Shown: positions 60,008 to 64,000 of the stretch, one piece after another
Numbering within the stretch: the stretch's first letter is position 1
Layout: every line of letters starts with the position of its first letter
Source of the DNA: Sinorhizobium numidicum
GTDB lineage: Bacteria > Pseudomonadota > Alphaproteobacteria > Rhizobiales > Rhizobiaceae
Length of the DNA stretch: 64,000 nucleotides
Direction: 5' to 3'
NCBI RefSeq assembly: GCF_029892045.1
Contig: NZ_CP120367.1
Coordinates: 1,612,001-1,676,000 of the forward strand
The notes under the pieces: generated by a model
The model's database searches: none
The model's input: only the letters and a program-made list of their open reading frames with translations
Told to the model about the DNA's origin: nothing
Program-made: the position numbers and the translations under genes

Positions 60008-60559
60008 TTAAAGTCCGAGCGATTGCTGCGCCGGTTCCGGCGGCCCGACACGGATGCCTTCGAGTTCAAGCATACGGATCTTGGCGGACGAGCCGCCCGG
60101 CGCTGAAAACCCACCGACCTTGCCGCCAGCGGCCAAAACCCGGTGGCATGGGATGATCAGGGCGACAGGATTTTTCGCCATCGCCTGGCCGACGTCGCGC
60201 GCCACCTCCGGCCCGGCGCCGAGTTCCTTCGCCAGCGCGCCATAGGTGGTCGTATGGCCCCATGGGATCTTCCGCGCAGCCGCGTAGATCTGCTTGAAAA
60301 AGGCGTCCTGGCCTTCAAGATCCAGTTCGAAACCGGAAAAATCAGTCTCCTTGCCATCGAAATAGCCCTTCACGGCGGCGACTGCCGCTTCTACCGGCGG
60401 CGGAGGCGCGCCCGGCTCGGCCCGTTCCAGACGGCGCAGCAAAAGCCGCTCGGTCGCCTCGGCGCTTCGCGTCGGCAATTGAAAACGGGTGATGCCGTGG
60501 TCGCTCCAGGCGATCCCGCAAAACCCGGCGGCGGTTTCGAAGATGAGGTAATGGTGCAC
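60008..60559 (-). CDS. ogt: Methylated-DNA-protein cysteine methyltransferase (Ogt)
   Basis: A 183-residue suicide enzyme that takes methyl groups from O6-methylguanine. The acceptor cysteine is in NPVALIIPCHRVLAAGGKVGGF, preceded by RKIPWGHTTTYGALAKELG, the DNA-binding wing and arginine finger region. The start is set at GTG 60559 because the family length fits and no good ATG is near; the longer frame to ATG 60730 would add an unlike N-terminus. Ribosome-binding sequence CAGG is weak. Cytoplasmic. Confidence 0.88.
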   Translation of the reverse strand: MHHYLIFETAAGFCGIAWSDHGITRFQLPTRSAEATERLLLRRLERAEPGAPPPPVEAAVAAVKGYFDGKETDFSGFELDLEGQDAFFKQIYAAARKIPWGHTTTYGALAKELGAGPEVARDVGQAMAKNPVALIIPCHRVLAAGGKVGGFSAPGGSSAKIRMLELEGIRVGPPEPAQQSLGL

Positions 60560-60680
60560 GGTCGAACCTGCTATGTAATCTTCGGTTTCCTTTGCATCAA
60601 AATCGTGCGGCCGGACTTGGAATTCAACCCGTTTTCCGCCCCGGCCCGAATTATAGCAGGTTGAGGAGTTTTGCTGATGT

Positions 60681-60938
60681 CTATCCAAGCGCCTGGCTTG
60701 CCAAGGCATAGACAATCGGCCTGCCGCCATCTCGGTCTCCCTTCAGCCAGGGGCGCCTGAGCGACATGCTGGTGACGGTATCGTGGACCGGCAGACCCGA
60801 CAGCGCCAGAAATTCCGGGAATGCACCCGCCTTCTGCCGCGTGTCGATGCGCAGGAAACTGCCGAGGTGGTCGGCGACATGCGGCCGCGTAACGGCAACG
60901 ACGTCCTCGTCGCTGGCAGCAATGACGGGGCCGAACAA
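60681..60938 (-). CDS. Unrecognised small or 5'-truncated gene
   Basis: The frame encodes TRPHVADHLGSFLRIDTRQ, FPEFLALSGLPVHDTVTSM and ends LRRPWL...VYALASQALG. The composition looks real, but the only start in frame is a TTG without ribosome-binding site. A stop lies upstream at ~60998, and the sequence near 60965 joins MFS debris on the other strand. It may be the C-terminal remainder of a larger gene. I do not recognise the family. Confidence 0.4.
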   Translation of the reverse strand: MFGPVIAASDEDVVAVTRPHVADHLGSFLRIDTRQKAGAFPEFLALSGLPVHDTVTSMSLRRPWLKGDRDGGRPIVYALASQALG

Positions 60939-60966
60939 CGGCTCCGGCGGGGAGCCGAAGGAAAAC

Positions 60967-61140
60967 GTCCCGACGATCTTCAGCCTCGCGGTTTACGGCC
61001 TCGGCAAGTACCAAAGCTCAGGCATTTTATGCCTGGCGATCGTCGGCGGCGCATTTTCACTGTCCAGGGTGGTCTTGCCGACACGATCGGCATTCACCTC
61101 GCCTTCCTGATGCCCGTCGCCTGCCAATTGAGCATACAAC
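60967..61140 (+). pseudogene. Fragment of a FucP-type sugar MFS transporter
   Basis: PTIFSLAVYGLGKYQSSGIL and CLAIVGGAF resemble the helix region of glucose/galactose/fucose MFS transporters. After a frame change, GGLADTIGIHLAFLMPVACQ continues the same family. The rest of the ~400-residue protein is missing and the ends run into unrelated sequence. Confidence 0.65.
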
Positions 61141-61362
61141 CGCACTTCGCCGCAGAGCACCCTCCGCGCTTCTGCAAGCGCATAACGCTCTTGCGGCGAA
61201 GTTTCCCCCGCTGCGAGGTCATTTCCGTTTGGTCGTCGAAGCTATTTGCCGGCACGCGAGCAACCCAGGAGTGCCGCGGCCGGGACGCTCATGCACGTCC
61301 CGCCGCGGCTCGCCTCCTCAGGCCGCCGCTGTAACAACGATCCTGCAAAACGTCGCCTGCTT

Positions 61363-61800
61363 TTAGCCGACGAACAGCTGCCGCAACCGAGCAAACAGTG
61401 TTGGCTGTTTCTCGACAAGCATCCCGCGGATGTGCCGGGCGGCCGTCGATGCGCTCACCGTAGCGCCGAAATGGCAGTAGCAGATGACCTTATGCAATTG
61501 CTCGTCGCTCAGTTCGAAGAACCGCTTCGCTTCGCCGTAGCTGTCATTTTCCAGCCCGGCCGCCCGGAAAACCGGATCCTCGAAGGCGACGGAGATCGGC
61601 GAGCCGTCACCGCGCATCGCCGCGCGTACTCTTGCCGGCTGATACTCGGTTTCGTGCAGCGTCGAAAGCCGCCTGTGAGGATCTCGCTCCAGGAGCTCCG
61701 CCCAACGTTGAAGGCGCTCAGTGCGCGACAAAGTCCGGCGCGGAAAATCCGGGTTGACCTCGGCGACGATCTGCAGTTCGTCGATTGCATGGTGCTTCAT
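61363..61800 (-). CDS. Conserved-looking protein of unknown function
   Basis: A 145-residue protein with a clear GGAGG five bases before the ATG. Its body has RTERLQRWAELLERDPHRRL, FELSDEQLHKVICYCHFG and VSASTAARHIRGMLVEKQ. It is soluble and rich in charged residues. No family is recognised, and the neighbours offer no clue. Confidence 0.65.
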   Translation of the reverse strand: MKHHAIDELQIVAEVNPDFPRRTLSRTERLQRWAELLERDPHRRLSTLHETEYQPARVRAAMRGDGSPISVAFEDPVFRAAGLENDSYGEAKRFFELSDEQLHKVICYCHFGATVSASTAARHIRGMLVEKQPTLFARLRQLFVG

Positions 61801-62501
61801 TGTGACCTCCTACTCAGACGATAGTTGGTCCCCCATTTCCACCTCATACGCCAAGCAAGCGTGACTCCAACTCGCCGCGAAGTCCAATCACGAAAATGCC
61901 TCAGAACGATTTAACGTGCGAGAACATACAGGATTTGCCTCGCACGGCTGCTCCGCGCGACGGCGTCCGCCGTATCAAGCCCAAGCTGGCGTGGTCGTGC
62001 GCACGGCCGGCCTCAGCCGTTGACGGCACCGACGTCAATTCCCGCCACCATCTTGCGCTGGAGAATGAGCACGAGAACGAGCAGGGGCAATGTGACAGTT
62101 ACAGACGCAGCCATGAGCTGGCCGAAGCCCACAGCGCTGCCGCTAACGGGGGCGCATCTACCTACAACTATAGATCGGCGCCACCGCCGCATAATCCAAA
62201 AAATTGTCTGTTCCCGTGGAAACACGGATTGTCTGTCGAGTCGTCGATATATGCCGACGAGAACGACAGGGACCGTTCTCTCCCTCATGCAAGTCGCATG
62301 AGAGAAATAGGGGTCGAGGGGTCAATCCATGAAGCGTAACGGCATCTGATTCAATCGGCGCCTGTCTCTCGCGACAGCGAGCGATACTCTCCTTATGGGC
62401 GCCTCTTCAAAGACCGCAACAATCCACTCTCCACGCCGAAGCGTCTGTTTCGGCGAGAAGCAACGCATGTCCCGATGCAACCTGTAAACAAGGAAACTGA
62501 T
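61801..62501. other. Intergenic region holding gene debris
   Basis: About 700 bases without an intact gene. It holds a permease remnant at 62013-62135 (listed). The stretch before 62502 probably contains the promoter of the RTX gene. No other gene is supported. Confidence 0.5.
62013..62135 (-). pseudogene. C-terminal remnant of a MalG-type sugar ABC permease
   Basis: The frame ends [19 protein letters not shown] followed by [17 protein letters not shown] and stop. This matches the last helix and the conserved QRxxVxGxxxGAVKG tail of carbohydrate ABC permeases. Only ~40 codons remain; upstream sequence is unrelated. Confidence 0.65.
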
Positions 62502-64000
62502 ATGGGAAATATCTTCGGAACGGCCGGCAACGACGTTTTGACCGGCAGCGATCTGGAAAATGATTTCATCATGGCGCTCGCGGGCGACGACACGCTCAAC
62601 GGCGGCATGGGCAGCGACATGATGAATGGCGATGAGGGTAATGACCTTCTCAACGGTTCATTCCAGAACGACAATCTCATGGGCGGCGATGGCAACGACA
62701 CACTGAACGGCAACAGCGGAAGCGATGTGCTGCAGGGTGGCCTGGGTCAGGACCAGCTCAACGGCGGCAGCGGCCGCGACATGATCATGGCATTCGAGCT
62801 CGAGGAGATTTCCGGCGACGTTGCCGACGGCGGCTCCGGCACCGACATGGCGATGATCGATTATTCGAGCCACGGGGCGAAACTCAATATCGCCATCAAG
62901 GACTGGATTGCGCCGCAGACGCTGACCGGCGGCATCCAACTGAAAAATGTCGAAGCCTTCAGCATCACCGGAACGGACTTCGACGATGCCATAACCGGTG
63001 GCAATTATTCCGACATGCTGATGGGCGGGCTTGGCCACGACAGGCTTTCGGGCGGGCGCGGCCATGACATTCTGCAAGGTGGGGACGGGAACGACACACT
63101 CACCGGCGGATACGGCTTCGACTTTCTAAATGGCGACGCCGGCAATGACATCGTCTCCGGCGAAGCGGGTGCCGACCAGCTCAATGGCGGGATCGGCGAC
63201 GACAAGGTTTATGGAGGCGACGGGGCGGACTGGCTCACGGGCGATGCCGGCAATGATCTGCTTTCCGGCGGGAACGACAATGACGTCCTTACCGGCGGAG
63301 CCGGCACGGACAACCTTGCGGGCGACGTCGGCAACGACTCGCTCGATGGCGGCATCGGTGACGACAGGCTCGAAGGAGGGGCTGGCGACGACACGCTCAG
63401 CTATACCTACGGCGAAGGGAAGGACACCATCACCGACGCCAGCGGCAGCGACCGGCTGGTCGTCCGCAATTTCACCGGCAATTTCGCGGCGAAGCTGGCG
63501 ACCGAGACCAACTCGCTTGCCGGTGGAACCACGTTCACGGGCATCGAGCATTATTCCATTTATGCGACGGGCTCCGGCATCAATAAGATCGTCACCGGCG
63601 CAGGTAACGATTATGTCGATGCCGCCGGCGGCGACGATATAGTCGACGGTGGCGCCGGCAACGACACGCTCCACGGCGGAATCGGCCGGGACAGCATCCT
63701 TGGCGGGACCGGCAATGATTATGTCAACCTGGGTGACGGCGGAGCCGACAAGGGGGATGGCGGCACCGGTACCGATACGGTCGCGGTTGATCGCCGCTCA
63801 TTGACGACAGCGCAGACCTTCTCGGCGACGGGCAGCACCGCCACCCTGTCCGACGGCACCAGTCTGAAAAACTTCGAACATTATCGAGTGTCGTTCGGCT
63901 CCGGCAGCGACGTCGTGAAGTCCGTTGGCTCCGCGTCGAGCGTTAGCTTCTACGGCTATGGCGGCAACGACACGCTGATCGGAACCGCTGGCGCTGATAC
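62502..64000 (+). CDS. RTX-type calcium-binding repeat protein (3' end beyond window)
   Basis: At least 499 residues; it runs off the window. ATG 62502 has AGGA upstream and gives MGNIFGTAGNDVLTG. The chain is a series of GGxGxDxLx nonapeptides, for example GGDGNDTLNGNSGSDVLQGG and GGAGTDNLAGDVGNDSLDGG, which form calcium-binding beta-rolls. At least two non-repeat inserts interrupt them (SDRLVVRNFTGNF..., GIEHYSIYATG; DTVAVDRRSLTTAQ..., NFEHYRVSFGSGSD). There is no N-terminal signal, consistent with type I secretion by a C-terminal signal outside the window. Function (adhesin, glycanase, etc.) cannot be told. Confidence 0.88.
   Translation, partial: MGNIFGTAGNDVLTGSDLENDFIMALAGDDTLNGGMGSDMMNGDEGNDLLNGSFQNDNLMGGDGNDTLNGNSGSDVLQGGLGQDQLNGGSGRDMIMAFELEEISGDVADGGSGTDMAMIDYSSHGAKLNIAIKDWIAPQTLTGGIQLKNVEAFSITGTDFDDAITGGNYSDMLMGGLGHDRLSGGRGHDILQGGDGNDTLTGGYGFDFLNGDAGNDIVSGEAGADQLNGGIGDDKVYGGDGADWLTGDAGNDLLSGGNDNDVLTGGAGTDNLAGDVGNDSLDGGIGDDRLEGGAGDDTLSYTYGEGKDTITDASGSDRLVVRNFTGNFAAKLATETNSLAGGTTFTGIEHYSIYATGSGINKIVTGAGNDYVDAAGGDDIVDGGAGNDTLHGGIGRDSILGGTGNDYVNLGDGGADKGDGGTGTDTVAVDRRSLTTAQTFSATGSTATLSDGTSLKNFEHYRVSFGSGSDVVKSVGSASSVSFYGYGGNDTLIGTAGAD

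Noticed and set aside
62502..64000. CRISPR or DNA-level tandem repeat in the GGxGxD region
   Set aside because: The repetition is at protein level, in frame, with varied codons and no constant spacers.

Overview
This 64 kb window reads as alphaproteobacterial, and most probably Sinorhizobium/Ensifer or a close rhizobial relative. The evidence is high GC, GSII-type glutamine synthetase (glnII) divergent from a small gstI-like gene, rhizobial intergenic palindromic mosaic elements (RIME-like), many sugar ABC transporters, and a hexuronate pathway. The mix of catabolic islands, regulators and gene remnants, with no ribosomal or core-replication genes, suits a chromid or megaplasmid such as the pSymB type. 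That assignment is inference. No tRNA, rRNA, CRISPR array or intact insertion sequence was seen.

Layout. Bases 1-3.5 kb hold the 5' end of an ABC ATPase gene, a coiled-coil protein with a polysaccharide-export-like head, and a secreted glycine-rich repeat protein. From 3.8 to 8.8 kb come an HxlR regulator, a DUF1326 protein, and katG divergent from oxyR. From 8.9 to 13.3 kb lie a fused transaldolase-transketolase, a DUF427 protein and a cyclase with an N-terminal CxxC pair. A decayed MFS transporter follows. Bases 14.4-19.9 kb carry a compact four-gene signalling cluster: a c-type-heme DUF3365 sensor, a hybrid histidine kinase, a single-domain receiver, and a DHp-receiver-adenylate cyclase. 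From 20.3 to 26.4 kb there is a TetR-linked redox island (hydrolase, quinone oxidoreductase, TetR, SDR, frameshifted old yellow enzyme, thiolase) with a matching palindrome in two promoters.

Bases 26.8-31.6 kb hold an L,D-transpeptidase, a DUF4334 protein, a HAD-IIA phosphatase, and the glnII/gstI pair with a sigma-54 promoter. From 38.4 down to 31.7 kb, on the minus strand, runs an operon of a sugar ABC transporter plus a SUMF1-like protein, a beta-propeller and a HAD phosphatase. A glycosyltransferase follows, then a hexuronate island at 40.0-49.4 kb (uxuA, gntR, uxaC, a four-gene ABC importer, uxuB). Next are a signal-less HtrA-like protease and an Rbs/Frc-type ABC system whose two permeases are fused in one polypeptide. 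The last 8.5 kb hold envelope proteins of unknown function, another cyclase, ogt, gene debris, and the start of an RTX calcium-binding protein that runs off the window.

How the genes fit together. UxaC, UxuB and UxuA make a complete route from glucuronate to 2-keto-3-deoxygluconate, next to a GntR regulator and an importer. KatG/OxyR form a peroxide-response pair. GlnII/GstI form a nitrogen-control pair. The heme sensor, kinase, receiver and cyclase genes look like one redox- or gas-sensing phosphorelay ending in cAMP. This last cluster is the best candidate for an undescribed system.
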